Shown: in pieces, positions 7,511 to 15,706 of the stretch
How the letters are laid out: each line of letters begins with the position of its first letter
How positions within the stretch are numbered: the stretch's first letter is position 1
Assembly (NCBI GenBank): GCA_003220795.1
Contig: QHTK01000078.1
Span: forward strand, 1-33,871
Length of the DNA: 33,871 nt
Direction of reading: 5' to 3'
Source of the DNA: Gemmatimonadota bacterium
Lineage (GTDB): Bacteria > Gemmatimonadota > Gemmatimonadetes > Gemmatimonadales > GWC2-71-9
Made by a program: the position numbers and the translations under genes
Notes under the pieces: generated by a model
What the model was told of the DNA's origin: nothing
The model's database searches: none
Seen by the model: only the letters and a program-made list of their open reading frames with translations

Positions 7511-8776
7511 GTGACCACGCTCGCCCGGCTGCGCCTCAAGCTCACCGCCTGGTACGCGGGGGTGTTTCTCCTCGTGCTGGCCCTGCTGGGGGTTGGACTC
7601 TTCCTGACGGTGCGCTACCAGATGTCCCGCCACCTCGACGCCTCGCTGCGCGCTGCCGGGGCCGCGCTCGAGCGGGCCGCTCGCATTCGCGAAGCGGAAC
7701 GGGCGAGCGCGCGCGGAGCGGTGGTGGATGCGGTCGACGAGCTGCACATCCCCGATCGGTCGCTGTACCTGCTCGACGGCGACTTCCAGCCGATCAAGCC
7801 CGCGCAGATTCCGGACTCGGTCCGCGCCGCCGCCCGGGAGGCGGTCAAGTCGAAACGGGGATTCCGGAACCTGGACGCCCGCGGCGGTCCCAAGGTGCGG
7901 CTCTATGCCGAGCCCTTCAGCGGCACGACCGGCGCGACCTACGTCGCGGTCGCGCTCGCCGATCGGATGGAGCTCGAGGACGAGTACGCGTCGCTGATCG
8001 AGGCCTTCGGGGCGGCCGCCCTCGCCGCGCTCCTGCTCGTCATCGTCGGCGGCTCGCTGCTGGTGCGGAAGTCCACCGCGCCGATCGAGCGCTCGATGGA
8101 GCAGATGCGTCGCTTCATGGCCGACGCGGCCCACGAGCTGCGCGCGCCCGTCACGATTCTCCGCACCAGGGCCGAGGTCGCCCTCGGCCAGGACCGCGAC
8201 GCGAGCCGGGACGCGGTCACGTTCCAGGCGATCGAGCGCGAGGCGACGCGGCTGGGCCAGGTCGTGGGCGACCTGCTGACGCTGGCGCGCGCGGACGCCG
8301 GCGAGCGGCCGATCGCCCAGGTGCCCTTGTACCTGGACGACGTGGCCGCGGAAGCCGTGGACGCCGTCCGGACTCTGGCCGAGCAGAAGCAGGTGCAGGT
8401 GGAAGTCGGTGCGTTCGAGGAAGCAAAGATCACGGGCGACCCCACGCTGATCCGGCAGCTCTTGTTGATCGTGTTGGACAACGCTGTCAAATTCACGGCG
8501 ACGGGCGGCAAGGTGCGCCTGGACGTGTCGGCGGACCATGGTCGGGCCACGGTCGTCGTGCTGGACACCGGGGTCGGCATCCCGGCCGAACACCTCCCGC
8601 ATGTGTTCGAGCGCTTCTATCGCGGTGAGCCGGCGCGGCGCGAGGCGGACGGCGCGGGCCTCGGCCTCGCGATCGCGCGCTGGATCGTGGACGCGCACCA
8701 CGCCCGAATCGACGTCCGCTCCGCTCCAGGGACGGGCACTGGGGTCACCATCACGTTCCCATTGTCGCCGCCCTAG
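7511..8776 (+). CDS. Sensor histidine kinase, partner of the OmpR-type regulator
   Basis: The 421-residue protein has two membrane helices (about residues 12-35 and 165-188) flanking a periplasmic sensor loop of about 130 residues without a domain I recognise. The HisKA helix RRFMADAAHELRAPVTILR follows almost directly, with phospho-acceptor H208. The ATPase domain has the N box (LDNAVKFT), G1 (DTGVGIP), F box (FERFYR) and G2 (GAGLGLAI). All catalytic motifs are intact. The GTG start lies 10 bases after the regulator stop. The gene ends tail-to-tail with the RND permease gene, 142 bases away. Confidence 0.92.
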   Translation: MTTLARLRLKLTAWYAGVFLLVLALLGVGLFLTVRYQMSRHLDASLRAAGAALERAARIREAERASARGAVVDAVDELHIPDRSLYLLDGDFQPIKPAQIPDSVRAAAREAVKSKRGFRNLDARGGPKVRLYAEPFSGTTGATYVAVALADRMELEDEYASLIEAFGAAALAALLLVIVGGSLLVRKSTAPIERSMEQMRRFMADAAHELRAPVTILRTRAEVALGQDRDASRDAVTFQAIEREATRLGQVVGDLLTLARADAGERPIAQVPLYLDDVAAEAVDAVRTLAEQKQVQVEVGAFEEAKITGDPTLIRQLLLIVLDNAVKFTATGGKVRLDVSADHGRATVVVLDTGVGIPAEHLPHVFERFYRGEPARREADGAGLGLAIARWIVDAHHARIDVRSAPGTGTGVTITFPLSPP

Positions 8777-8778
8777 AA

Positions 8779-8899
8779 GAGATCCTTCGCGCCTGCGGCG
8801 CTCAGGATGACAGCCGCGCTCTCTCCATGAGAGAGTAATGGAGAAATCGCCCCCTCTTTTTTTCCACACAGCAGCGCCAAACTGTCATCCGAAGGATCT
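8779..8899. repeat. Inverted repeat pair between convergent genes, REP-like
   Basis: The left copy holds AGATCCTTCG (8780-8789) and AGGATGACAG (8804-8813) separated by a GC-rich centre. The right copy is the inverse with the centre missing: CTGTCATCC (8882-8890) joined to GAAGGATCT (8891-8899). Between them lies a perfect 7-bp hairpin, CTCTCTC-CAT-GAGAGAG (8819-8835), and a seven-T run (8857-8863). The spacer separates the histidine kinase (+) from the RND permease (-) and probably serves as a two-way terminator region. It holds nothing else I recognise. Confidence 0.5.
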
Positions 8900-8918
8900 G
8901 CTTCTCACGATGCGGCCG

Positions 8919-11900
8919 CTACGTCCCCCGGCCCCGGATCGCGACGAGCAAGGTCGGCACGGCGAACAGGGTGATCGGCGTGGACAGCGCCAGCCCCCCG
9001 ATCACGGCGAGCGCCAGCGGGCGCTGCAGCTCGCTCCCCGCCCCGATGCCGAGCGCCAACGGGAGCAGGCCGAACAGGGTGCAGAGCGTGGTCATCAGAA
9101 TGGGGCGGAGCCGCACACGGGCCGCCTCGCGGATCGCGGTCTCGAGCGTCACTCCCTCGGTGCGCATCCGCAACTTGGTGAAGTCGAGCAGGATGATGCC
9201 GTTCTTGACGATCAGCCCGACCAGCAGGATCAGCCCCATGAACGACGAGACGTTGAGCGCGGTGCGGGTGACGAGGAGGAGTGCCATCGCGCCGACAAAC
9301 GAGAGAGGCGCGGCGAGGAGCACCACGAGGGGCTCCACGAACGACGCGAATTGCACGACCATCACGCCGACCACGCTCGCCGCGGCGAGGCCGAGGACCA
9401 ACACCAGCGACCGGAACGCGGCCTGCTGGCTTGCATACTGACCCCCGAGCTCGACGCGGATGCCGGTGGGCGGCGGGTTCTTCCCGAGCGCCGCCTGCAC
9501 GTCCGTCATCAGGCTCCGCAGGCCACGTGCTCCAAGGTCGGCGGTCATCATGATCATCTGCTGCTGGTTCTCGCGCAGCAGCTCCGACGGGGCGTCCATC
9601 GGCGTGAAGTGGACGAGCGACGCTGCGGGGATGGGCGTATGGCGCCCTGGCGCGAGGACGGGGATCGCCCCGAGCCGGAGCGGGTCGAAGCGCACGGAAT
9701 CGGGCGCGCGTACGCGGACGCCGACGCTCCGGTCGTCCCGATAGACTTGGCCCGCGTCGACGCCGAGCAGCGCGCCGCTCACCGCCTGGGTGACGGCGGC
9801 GGGGGTCAGCCCGACGTGGTTGGCCTCCGCGGCGTCGATGCGCATCGCCATCTCAGCCGTGGGCTCGCTCACGCCGCTGAAGAGATCCTCCAGGCCCTCG
9901 ATGCCCGCCATAGCGGAGTCGAGCCGCGTCCCGTAGGCCTCGAGGGCGGCCAGGTCGGGGCCGAAGAGCTTGATCTCCACCGGGCGGGCATTGCCGGCGA
10001 GGTCGTTGACGACGTCGGAGAGGATCTGCACGAACTCGATCCGCATGCGCGGCAGCGCGGCACTCGCTTGCTGCCGTACCTCGTCGATGACGTCGCCGAT
10101 CGACCGGTCGCGCTGGCTCTGCGGCTTGAGCCGGACGACGTAGTCGCCGCGGTTCTGCAACGTCGCGAAGAGGCCGAGCTCAGCGCCGGTCCGCCGACTG
10201 GTCCCAGCCACCTCCGGGATCCGCGCGAGGATACCGTCGATCACGCGCAGCTGGCGATCGGTCTCCGTCAGCGCCGTGCCGCCCGGTGCCCAGTAGTCGA
10301 GGACGAACGCCCCCTCGTCCATCTCGGGAAGGAACCCGGTGTCGGCCGCGCGATACGCGACGTAGCCGGCGACGACGAGCCCGACGGCGACGAGCGCCAC
10401 GCGCTGGGGACGGTGCAGCACGGCTGCGAGCGAGCGCGCGTACCATGCCGCGAGCGCGTCGATGGCGTGACCGAGCCGATCGAGCGCCGTGGGCACCGTC
10501 CCCGGCGGCGGCGCCGCGTGCTCCGCGTCGCGCACCGTGAGGTAGCGCTCACAGAGGAGCGGGATCACCGAGCACGCGAGCCCCAGCGACACGAGCACGG
10601 CGATCGTGAGCGTGATCGACAACGCGTGGAAGAACTGGCCAACCACGCCCTGGAGCAGGCCGAGCGGCAGGAAGACGACGACGGTCGTGAGCGTGGAGGT
10701 CGTGACCGGCCAGAGCAGCTCTTGGATCGCGTCGCGGATGGCCGCGGTCCGGTCCGGGTTCACGTCGAGGTGCCGGACGATATTCTCCGTGATGACGACG
10801 GCGTCGTCGATGACGAGGCCGATGGCAATCGCCATCGCGCCGAGCGTCATCAGGTTGAAAGTCTGCCCGAGCAGCCACATCACGAAGATCGTGATGACGA
10901 GGGTGAGCGGGATGGACGACGCGCTGACCGCCGTGATCCGGCTGTGGCGGAGGAAGAGGAGGAGCACGATGACGGCGAGTGCGGCGCCGACCAGCATGGC
11001 GTCGCGGACCGCCTTGACGGCGTCGCGCACGAGCGACGCCTGGTCGTACACGAGCCTGAGCCGCACGCCGGGCGGCAGCGTGGGCGCCAGGGCGCGGGTG
11101 ACGCCGGCGACGCTGTCCGCGATCGCGAGCGTGTTTCCGCCGAGCTGGCGGGTGATGTTCAGCTGCGCCACCGGCCGCCCATTGCCCGAGATGATGCTCA
11201 CGCGATCCGCGGTGCCGGGCGTCACGGTCGCCAGGTCGCGCACGCGGAGGCCGTGCCCGACGACGATGTTGGCGATATCGTCGGCCGAGTGCGCCTCCGT
11301 CGCGCTCACCATCAGGTACTGCCTGTAGTCACGCGGCATGCGCCCAACCGCCGTGACGGTGGTCGCCTCGCGGATCGCGGCCGCGAGGTCGTCGAACGTC
11401 ATCGCCTGCTGCGCCAGGCGCACGGGATCGGCGACGACCTCGATCTCGCGCACGTCGCTGCCGAGCACGTCCACCCGCCCGACGCCCGGCACGCGCGAGA
11501 CGATCGGCTTGATCTGGTAGCGCGCGATGTCGTACAGTGTGGCCGGATCGCCGCCCTCGACGTTGTACGACAGGATCGGGAAGAGCGATGGCGTCATCCG
11601 CTCGACCTGGATGGTCACGCCAGCGGGCAGGTCGGGCACGATCTGGTCGACGCGCGCGCGGACCTCCTGGAGCGCGTTAACCATCTCCGTGGTCGGTGAG
11701 AAATCCACGTTGATCTCGGTGCCGCCGCGGATGGTGCGGGATCTGACCCGCGTGACGCCGGGGACAATGCTGACGGCTTCCTCGATGGGCCGCGACACGG
11801 TGAACAGTTGCTGGCGCGCGCCGAGCGAAGTCCCGCTGGCGACGATCGTCACGCGTGCAAAGTTGAGCTCGGGGTAGATGGCCGAGGGGAGAATCGAGGC

Positions 11901-11984
11901 GGCCCACACGCCCGCGATGCCGAGCAGCGCCACGAGCAGATAGACGAAGCGGCGCTGGCCGCTCAACGCGTCGAACAGCGTCAC
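8919..11984 (-). CDS. RND efflux pump inner-membrane permease
   Basis: From GTG 11984 the product is 1021 residues, the usual RND length, with the family's layout: TM1 (~12-30), a large periplasmic loop, a TM2-6 cluster (~325-530), a second large loop and TM8-12. In TM4 the proton-relay pair is present as GLVIDDAVV (D393, D394), which fits the hydrophobe/amphiphile-type pumps better than the heavy-metal CzcA type (usually VDGA). The open frame continues to 13043, but that part lies inside the adaptor gene and shows no similarity. The GTGA overlap with the adaptor stop (11981-11984) fixes the start and implies translational coupling. It is third in an OMF-MFP-RND operon. Substrate unknown. Confidence 0.92.
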   Translation of the reverse strand: MTLFDALSGQRRFVYLLVALLGIAGVWAASILPSAIYPELNFARVTIVASGTSLGARQQLFTVSRPIEEAVSIVPGVTRVRSRTIRGGTEINVDFSPTTEMVNALQEVRARVDQIVPDLPAGVTIQVERMTPSLFPILSYNVEGGDPATLYDIARYQIKPIVSRVPGVGRVDVLGSDVREIEVVADPVRLAQQAMTFDDLAAAIREATTVTAVGRMPRDYRQYLMVSATEAHSADDIANIVVGHGLRVRDLATVTPGTADRVSIISGNGRPVAQLNITRQLGGNTLAIADSVAGVTRALAPTLPPGVRLRLVYDQASLVRDAVKAVRDAMLVGAALAVIVLLLFLRHSRITAVSASSIPLTLVITIFVMWLLGQTFNLMTLGAMAIAIGLVIDDAVVITENIVRHLDVNPDRTAAIRDAIQELLWPVTTSTLTTVVVFLPLGLLQGVVGQFFHALSITLTIAVLVSLGLACSVIPLLCERYLTVRDAEHAAPPPGTVPTALDRLGHAIDALAAWYARSLAAVLHRPQRVALVAVGLVVAGYVAYRAADTGFLPEMDEGAFVLDYWAPGGTALTETDRQLRVIDGILARIPEVAGTSRRTGAELGLFATLQNRGDYVVRLKPQSQRDRSIGDVIDEVRQQASAALPRMRIEFVQILSDVVNDLAGNARPVEIKLFGPDLAALEAYGTRLDSAMAGIEGLEDLFSGVSEPTAEMAMRIDAAEANHVGLTPAAVTQAVSGALLGVDAGQVYRDDRSVGVRVRAPDSVRFDPLRLGAIPVLAPGRHTPIPAASLVHFTPMDAPSELLRENQQQMIMMTADLGARGLRSLMTDVQAALGKNPPPTGIRVELGGQYASQQAAFRSLVLVLGLAAASVVGVMVVQFASFVEPLVVLLAAPLSFVGAMALLLVTRTALNVSSFMGLILLVGLIVKNGIILLDFTKLRMRTEGVTLETAIREAARVRLRPILMTTLCTLFGLLPLALGIGAGSELQRPLALAVIGGLALSTPITLFAVPTLLVAIRGRGT

Positions 11985-13057
11985 CGAGGTCCCGGGGCCG
12001 CTCGCAGAATCTTGGTGCCGTCGGCCACGCCGTACGCGCCATTCGTCACCACGACCTCGCCGGCGTGGAGCCCGAACGTGATCTCGGCCACGGTCTCGCT
12101 CCGGCCACCGACTGTGACGGACCGGACGTGGGCGATCTGCTCGGAATCCACGACAAAGACCTGAAAGCTCTCGCCGCCGGCGGTCGGGACGAGCGCGGCG
12201 ACCGGCACGGTGACGGCGCGGGGCGTGACCGCGGTCACGATTGTTCCGACCACCGACTCGCCGATCCGAAGGGGGCGCGCGACCCGCTCCACCCGGGCGC
12301 GCACCGGCACGGCGCGGGACGCGGTATCCACCGCCACTGCCACCGCCGTCACGACGCCCCGCCCTAGCGCCTCGCCGCTGGCGGCATCCCCGGCGGTCAG
12401 CGTCACCGCCTCGCCGGCATGGATCCGCGCGGCTTCCGCGGGCGACACGCTGAACACGATGTCCAGCGCCGCCGGGTCCGCGACCTCGACCAACGGCTGA
12501 CTCGGGTCTGCCGTGGCGCCCAGCACGGCGCTCATGCGCGTGACCACGCCCGCCAGCGGGGCGCGCAGCGTCGCGAGCTGCTGGGCCCGGCGCGCCGTGA
12601 CGGCCGCGACCTGGGCCTGGGCCAGATCCGCCGCCGCCTGGTCGCTGTCCTTCTGCGGGAGGATCCCCGCCTGCACCAGCCGCACCGCCCGGGCGTGCGC
12701 CCGCTCGGCGCTTTCGAGTGCGGCGGCCGCGCTCTTGGCCGCGGCGTCGAACGGCGCGCGCTCGAACTCGATCAGCGAATCTCCCTCGGCCACGCGCTGG
12801 CCGGGCGTGACGAAGATCCGTGCCACCCGGGTCGGGGCCGGGGCGGCGAGCTCGGCGAACCGCCCCGGTCGCGGCACCACGGTGCCGATGGCGCTCACGA
12901 CGTCCCGGAACGCCTGCACCGTCGCCACGGCGGTACCCGCTTGCACCCCCGCCGCAGTGTGGGGCGACGCCTGGACATCGTCGGCATCGGCGCGCGAGCC
13001 GCGGCAGCCGGCGCAAAGGCCCGCCAGCGCCACGACCACCCATCCCAGGCGGCTCAC
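11981..13057 (-). CDS. RND periplasmic adaptor (membrane-fusion protein)
   Basis: The 358-residue HlyD/AcrA-type adaptor has an N-terminal signal with a probable but imperfect lipobox (GLCAGC). Residues ~60-100 form the first half of the lipoyl domain (VVPRPGRFAELAAPAPTRV, VTPGQRVAEGDSLIEF). An alpha-hairpin of about 60 residues follows (SAAAALESAERAHARAVRL and QAAADLAQAQVAAVTARRAQ). The second lipoyl half (LRAPLAGVVTRMS) and the beta-barrel and membrane-proximal domains follow. It bridges the permease and the outer-membrane channel. Its GTG start overlaps the stop of the channel gene (GTGA, 13054-13057) and its stop overlaps the permease start in the same way. Confidence 0.9.
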   Translation of the reverse strand: MSRLGWVVVALAGLCAGCRGSRADADDVQASPHTAAGVQAGTAVATVQAFRDVVSAIGTVVPRPGRFAELAAPAPTRVARIFVTPGQRVAEGDSLIEFERAPFDAAAKSAAAALESAERAHARAVRLVQAGILPQKDSDQAAADLAQAQVAAVTARRAQQLATLRAPLAGVVTRMSAVLGATADPSQPLVEVADPAALDIVFSVSPAEAARIHAGEAVTLTAGDAASGEALGRGVVTAVAVAVDTASRAVPVRARVERVARPLRIGESVVGTIVTAVTPRAVTVPVAALVPTAGGESFQVFVVDSEQIAHVRSVTVGGRSETVAEITFGLHAGEVVVTNGAYGVADGTKILRAAPGPR

Positions 13058-14256
13058 GGCTGGTCCGGAGTGGCGGTCAGGAGCCGGACTTGGGCGACGG
13101 CGTTGTGCGCCGCCGCGACGTCGTCGATGTAGCGGCCCAGCGCCTCCCGCGCGTTGCGCTGTGCCTCGAGGACGTTCGCCAGCGGGATCGCGCCTTCGCC
13201 ATACGCCTGGAGCGACATGGCGGCGACCCGATCGGCGCTCGCCAGCAGGCGGGCGTCGCGCTCGAGGCGCGCCAGCGCCGCGGTGCGCTCCCGCCGGGCG
13301 CGCGCGATCGCTGCGTCGGTTTCGCGGCGCACCAGGTCGAGCTCCGCCTGTGCCCGGTCCCGCGCGGCGGCCGCCTGCGCCGCCGCCCCGCCGTTCCAGT
13401 TGAAGAGCGGCAGCGGCAGCGACAGCCCGACCGTGGGCAAGAGGCCCGGCTCCGAGCCCGTGGGGTCCTTGTTCTCGACGCCGAGCTGCAGGCTGGGAGC
13501 TTCGAACACGCTGCGGTGCGCGAGCGTCAGCGTGCGCTCCGCCGAGTGCAACGAGGCCCGGGCAGCGACGACCGGGAGCGGCTCACCCGCGCCCGCCGCC
13601 GCGCTGTCCGCCGGCGGCGACAACGAATCCGCCAACGCGATGGCCGGCTCCTCCCCCGGCAACCCCATCGCGAGCTGCAGCGCGACCAGGGCCGCGATAC
13701 TGGAGAGCGAATCGTCGCTGGCCACATTCTCGAGCTGACCGGCGTTGACGGCGGCGAGCCGGACGTCGAGCTCGCTCGCGTCGCCCACCTCGCGCCGCAG
13801 CCGCGCCATGGCGAGGAGGCTGTCGGCGTCGCGCGCGTTGCGATGCGACAGGCGCGCATGCGCGGCGGCGGCCAGGGCGTGGGTGTACGATGTCTCCGCA
13901 TCGAACCGGATCGCGGCACGCTCGAACGCAAAGCCGTAACGGACGGCGTCGCGTTCGAATTCCGCGGCCCCGATGCGCGGCGCGCGCAGCCAGGGGACGT
14001 CGAGCGGGAGATCGACGATCGCGTGGTACTGCGGGACGGCCTTGGTGTAGGTTGCGGAGAAGGCCGGATTCGGGAACGCCCGGGCGGCGCGCACCACGCC
14101 GCGGGCGGCGGCCGTGTCGGCCCGCCCGAGCGCGGCTCGGGCGCCACGCTCCAGCGCCGCCGCGACCGCCTGGGCTCGCGTCACGGGCTGCTGGGCGACG
14201 AGCGCGTGGGAGGCCAGCAGGCCCAGGACTAAGTAGAGTAAGGAAAGACGGATCAC
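13054..14256 (-). CDS. TolC/CzcC-type outer-membrane efflux channel
   Basis: The 400-residue protein has a signal peptide (SLLYLVLGLLASHALVAQ) and two OEP repeats rich in Ala, Arg and Gln coiled-coil segments (about 25-210 and 225-395). FPNPAFSAT near residue 62 is the usual first-repeat motif. LPLFNWNGG near 290 and EVGDASELDVRLA / EGAIPLANVLEAQRNAREA are also typical. It would form the trimeric outer-membrane duct of the pump. It is the first gene of the efflux operon. The start is GTG 14256 without a clear ribosome-binding site. A perfect palindrome lies 24 bases upstream. Confidence 0.88.
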   Translation of the reverse strand: MIRLSLLYLVLGLLASHALVAQQPVTRAQAVAAALERGARAALGRADTAAARGVVRAARAFPNPAFSATYTKAVPQYHAIVDLPLDVPWLRAPRIGAAEFERDAVRYGFAFERAAIRFDAETSYTHALAAAAHARLSHRNARDADSLLAMARLRREVGDASELDVRLAAVNAGQLENVASDDSLSSIAALVALQLAMGLPGEEPAIALADSLSPPADSAAAGAGEPLPVVAARASLHSAERTLTLAHRSVFEAPSLQLGVENKDPTGSEPGLLPTVGLSLPLPLFNWNGGAAAQAAAARDRAQAELDLVRRETDAAIARARRERTAALARLERDARLLASADRVAAMSLQAYGEGAIPLANVLEAQRNAREALGRYIDDVAAAHNAVAQVRLLTATPDQP

Positions 14257-14280
14257 AGAGCGCGAAAACTACTCGGCGAA

Positions 14281-14300
14281 CCTGTCAGGAAGCTGACAGG
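14281..14300. promoter_or_regulatory. Perfect 8-bp inverted repeat: terminator hairpin or operator
   Basis: CCTGTCAG-GAAG-CTGACAGG lies in the 46-base gap between the hybrid-kinase stop (14303) and the efflux-operon start (14256). On the transcribed minus strand it would form a hairpin with a CTTC tetraloop right after the stop codon. It has no T-run directly behind, only TTTT about 17 bases later. It may weaken read-through or bind a repressor. Confidence 0.55.
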
Positions 14301-14302
14301 GA

Positions 14303-15535
14303 TCAGGCGGTCTTGGCCGCCACTTTCCCGATAGCGGCGATCAGGTCCGTGAAGTCGTAGGGTTTCATGACGGAGGGTTGACCGCACTCATCGAGGAAGC
14401 GTCGCGTCTCGTCGCGGGCCCGGTCGCCCGTGACGAACACGAAGCGCTCGGCGAGCTGCGGCCGCTGCTCCTGGAGCTGCTCGTACAGCGCGCGCCCGCC
14501 CAGCCGGGGCATCTGGAGGTCGGTCACCACGGCGTCGAACCGGTCGCTCGCCGGGCCGAGCCGCTCGATCGCCTCGAGGCCGTTCTCGACCGCGACCACC
14601 TCGTGCCCTTCGCGCTCGAGCAAGAGCCGCATCGCCTGGCGGTTCACGGCGTCGTCGTCCACCACGAGGATGCGGAGCTTGGGGAGGGAGGGAGTGGACG
14701 GCGTGGCCCGCGCCAGCGGCGCAAGCACGCTCTTGGGGAGCGTGATGACGACCTCGGCGCCGCCCCCGCCGCGGGGCCGCAGCCGCAGCGTCCCGCCCGA
14801 CGATTGCGCCAGGGCGCGCGCCAGCGCGAACTCGATCTCGCCGCCCCCGGCGCTCTGCGTGAAGCGGAACGGCGTCACGAGCCGCTGCTCCGCTTCGACC
14901 GATAGCGGCGCGCCCGAATCCCACAGCGAGATGACGAGCGAGGGCCCGCCTTCGGTCACGCCGATCCGCAGCTCACGCGGCGGCTGACTGTCGCGCAGGC
15001 GACGCAGCGAGAAATCCAGCAGCTTCATCAGCATCTCGGTGAGCTGGGCCATGGGACACGCCACCATCGGCATGTCGTGCGGGATGCTCCGCACCAGCTT
15101 CACCCCCAGCTCCTTGAGCGTGCCTTCGCGGTCCGCCAGCACGCCGTTCAAGACGATCGACGCGTCCGACGGCTCGGCGGCGCCGATGGGATGCTGCGCC
15201 AGCTCGAGGAAGTGCTGCGTGATCTCCGCCGCGCGCCGCACCTCGCCGTGCAGCATCATCAGCGCGCGGGCGCGCTCGGGGTCGAGCGGGCTGCCGTGCA
15301 GGAGGTCGGCGAGCGCGCCGATCGCCGCGAGTCGGTTGTTGAGCGCGTTCAGCACGTTCGCCGACCCTTCGTCGAGCACCACGTGCTGCACGGGCGGGGG
15401 GGCGGGCGTCCGGCCGGCGGCGCCGGACGCCGCGGCCACCCCGCGCGCGGCGGCGGTCGCGCGGTAGCGCCCGATCACCACGCCCACGAACGCTCCCACG
15501 GCCGCGCCGAACGCGAACGCCACCCATAGTTCCAT
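14303..15535 (-). CDS. Degenerate membrane histidine kinase fused to a receiver domain
   Basis: From ATG 15535 the product is 410 residues: one N-terminal membrane helix (~2-23), a HisKA-like helical region (~55-115), an ATPase-like domain (~150-275) and a C-terminal receiver (~290-405). The helix reads NVLNALNNRLAAIGALADLL, so the position of the phospho-acceptor His is Asn63. The ATPase G1 and G2 boxes are worn (LWDSGAPLS, GGGEIEFALARALA). The receiver is intact: DDD near 298, phospho-acceptor D339 (TDLQMP) and VMKPY. So it probably cannot autophosphorylate but may accept phosphate. The frame stays open upstream to 15670, but that part overlaps tRNA-Leu and was left out. It precedes the efflux operon by 46 bases. 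Confidence 0.8.
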   Translation of the reverse strand: MELWVAFAFGAAVGAFVGVVIGRYRATAAARGVAAASGAAGRTPAPPPVQHVVLDEGSANVLNALNNRLAAIGALADLLHGSPLDPERARALMMLHGEVRRAAEITQHFLELAQHPIGAAEPSDASIVLNGVLADREGTLKELGVKLVRSIPHDMPMVACPMAQLTEMLMKLLDFSLRRLRDSQPPRELRIGVTEGGPSLVISLWDSGAPLSVEAEQRLVTPFRFTQSAGGGEIEFALARALAQSSGGTLRLRPRGGGGAEVVITLPKSVLAPLARATPSTPSLPKLRILVVDDDAVNRQAMRLLLEREGHEVVAVENGLEAIERLGPASDRFDAVVTDLQMPRLGGRALYEQLQEQRPQLAERFVFVTGDRARDETRRFLDECGQPSVMKPYDFTDLIAAIGKVAAKTA

Positions 15536-15580
15536 GGCGTGTAAAGTATCCCTCGAAGGCCCGGGGGCCAAATGCTCCGC

Positions 15581-15609
15581 TTGATCGCCAGCGCGCTGCG
15601 CTCTAGCTT
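15581..15609 (+). promoter_or_regulatory. Probable sigma-70-type promoter of tRNA-Leu
   Basis: TTGATC (15581-15586), a 17-base spacer and TAGCTT (15604-15609) lie 9 bases before the tRNA. The spacing puts the transcription start a few bases ahead of the mature 5' end, as is common for tRNA genes. Confidence 0.5.
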
Positions 15610-15618
15610 TCCGGTCCG

Positions 15619-15700
15619 GCCCTGGTGGTGAAACTGGTAGACACACTGTCTTGAGGGGGCAGCGCCGCAAGGCATCCCGGTTCGAATCCGGGCCAGGGCA
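15619..15700 (+). tRNA. tRNA-Leu (anticodon GAG)
   Basis: The acceptor arm GCCCTGG pairs with CCAGGGC, discriminator A at 15700. The anticodon stem CTGTC/GGCAG (one T-G pair) encloses TTGAGGG, anticodon GAG. A long variable arm (CGCCGCAAGGCA region) gives a class II tRNA of 82 bases. The T loop is TTCGAAT. No CCA is encoded. Confidence 0.95.
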
Positions 15701-15706
15701 TCTTCA

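Noticed and set aside
8838..11699. Long plus-strand open frame of 953 codons.
   Set aside because: It is antisense to the RND permease, has a Arg/His/Asp-rich composition typical of frame shadows in GC-rich DNA, and shows no domain.
11985..13043. Open frame upstream of the permease start, giving a 1374-residue product.
   Set aside because: This part lies inside the adaptor gene in another frame and is Gly/Arg-rich without similarity; the GTGA overlap gives a normal 1021-residue permease.
15536..15670. Upstream extension of the hybrid-kinase gene.
   Set aside because: It runs through tRNA-Leu and its promoter; the membrane helix starts at the internal ATG 15535.
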